From assembly GCA_040881945.1 (NCBI GenBank), contig JBBECF010000062.1:1-6112 (forward strand): a stretch of 6,112 bases of DNA. Direction: 5' to 3'. The position numbers were made by a program, and so were the translations under genes. Below are positions 5,666-6,112 of this stretch, in pieces (position 1 is the first letter of the stretch; every line of letters starts with the position of its first letter). The notes under the pieces are model-generated. The model was not told where the DNA came from. It saw only the letters and a list, made by a program, of their open reading frames with translations, and made no database searches. This DNA is from JBBECF01 sp040881945. GTDB taxonomy: Bacteria > Pseudomonadota > Alphaproteobacteria > Dongiales > Dongiaceae.

Positions 5666-5683
5666 CGGCGCCGGCCGGCGCCG
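5666..5683. repeat. 18-bp perfect palindrome downstream of the DUF2794 gene
   Basis: CGGCGCCGGCCGGCGCCG is its own reverse complement. It begins 6 nt after the stop of the minus-strand DUF2794 gene, where a 3'-end hairpin could form. No T-run follows on that strand, so it is at best a weak or factor-dependent end signal. It may also be a product of the very high local GC content. Confidence 0.4.
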
Positions 5684-5689
5684 GGCCGG

Positions 5690-6025
5690 TCAGGAGACGA
5701 CGCGCAGCGGCGCGTCGAGGACGTCCAGCACCTCGTCGATCGAGGCGCCGCTCTTCAGCTTGTGCTGTCCGTTGAGAACCAGGAACTGCGGCCCGCGGTC
5801 GAGACCGTCCGAGCATTTCGCGACGGCGAACAGCGGCCGGTCCTGGCTGTGGCGGAAAACCGAGAAGACGGCCATGCCCGGGCCGTGATCGATGGCGTAG
5901 TCGCGCCACTCGCCGCAGGCGACGCGACGGCTGTACAGCGACAGCAGCCGGTTCAGTTCTCGTCGATTGAAGTAGATGTTCCGCTTCTGGCGCTTGAAGT
6001 CGGCGAGGCGAATCAGCTTCGACAT
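5690..6025 (-). CDS. DUF2794 family protein
   Basis: A 111-residue soluble protein with no signal peptide or membrane segment. The core IYFNRRELNRLLSLYSRRVA (17-36), the following CGEWRDYAID (37-46), MAVFSVFR (51-58) and PLFAVAK (64-70) match DUF2794, a small family I know from Alphaproteobacteria with no assigned function. The length is typical. The ATG at 6025 gives the usual short basic N-terminus (MSKLIRLADFKRQKR); its leader has only a weak GGAC ribosome-binding site. It is co-directional with the GcrA-like gene, 137 nt upstream of that gene's start codon. The promoter found in that gap suggests they are at least partly separate transcription units. Several overlapping open frames on the other strand are shadows. 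Confidence 0.9.
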   Translation of the reverse strand: MSKLIRLADFKRQKRNIYFNRRELNRLLSLYSRRVACGEWRDYAIDHGPGMAVFSVFRHSQDRPLFAVAKCSDGLDRGPQFLVLNGQHKLKSGASIDEVLDVLDAPLRVVS

Positions 6026-6112
6026 CCGGCGTCCACGAAGGTTCTTGGTCTCTAGACCCCGATACCAGTGTCCCGCAAATCCGGCGGCGCGTCCAGCCCG
6101 GAGTCCCGTGCG
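6026..6112. other. gene-free right edge, upstream of the DUF2794 gene
   Basis: No family-like reading frame is visible in these 87 bases. On the minus strand TTGCGG (6073-6078) and TCTAGA (6051-6056) with 16-nt spacing form a poor promoter candidate for the DUF2794 gene. A GAGTC (GANTC) site lies at 6101-6105. Nothing else is recognisable. Confidence 0.4.

Noticed and set aside
5226..5909. An extended 227-residue version of the GcrA-like protein.
   Set aside because: The extra N-terminus runs through the promoter and into the DUF2794 gene in another frame. The ribosome-binding site and family alignment both support the start at 5552.
5555..6055. A 166-codon plus-strand frame over the DUF2794 gene.
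   Set aside because: It is antisense to a recognised family and has no motif, ribosome-binding site or conserved start of its own.

Overview
This is a GC-rich stretch of what is almost certainly an alphaproteobacterial chromosome. Four proteins belong to families that I know mainly or only from Alphaproteobacteria (a GcrA-type regulator, DUF2794, DUF1491) or that are common there (DUF1499). The dense coding, few AT-rich pockets and a 'CTTCGACAGGCTCAG' inverted repeat fit a Rhodospirillales-like or related high-GC lineage, but the exact taxon cannot be read from the window.

Layout. The left edge (1-215, minus) is the 5' part of a DUF1491 gene. It is transcribed divergently from a membrane-anchored DUF1499 protein (305-1072, plus). 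That gene converges on a four-gene ABC importer operon that fills 1082-5110 on the minus strand. Its transcription order is a Tat-exported periplasmic binding protein (4016-5110), a 194-nt intercistronic gap carrying a strong near-perfect hairpin (3919-3963), the ATPase (2730-3821), and two permeases (1879-2733 and 1082-1882). The last three genes overlap by 4 nt (ATGA) at each junction. Upstream of the operon on the same strand lie a very short GcrA-family regulator (5226-5552) and a DUF2794 protein (5690-6025). The last 87 bases hold no gene that I can support.

How it works together. The importer has the PotABCD layout (COG0687-type binding protein, TOBE-containing ATPase, two 'EAA' permeases). 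It most likely brings a polyamine or another small cationic or amino-compound solute through the inner membrane. The hairpin after the binding-protein gene is placed where many binding-protein-dependent operons have an element that keeps binding protein in excess over the membrane complex. The GcrA-like gene has the best promoter in the window (TTGCCT-17 nt-TGTAAT). A GANTC site, the CcrM methylation target, abuts its -35, and an operator-like inverted repeat covers its -10. This arrangement suggests cell-cycle/methylation-linked or autoregulated control.

No CRISPR array, tRNA, rRNA, insertion sequence, phage gene or defence system is visible. I do not see a wholly new system here. The items most worth a second look are the compact GcrA paralogue with its promoter architecture and the dispersed-repeat hairpin inside the transporter operon.
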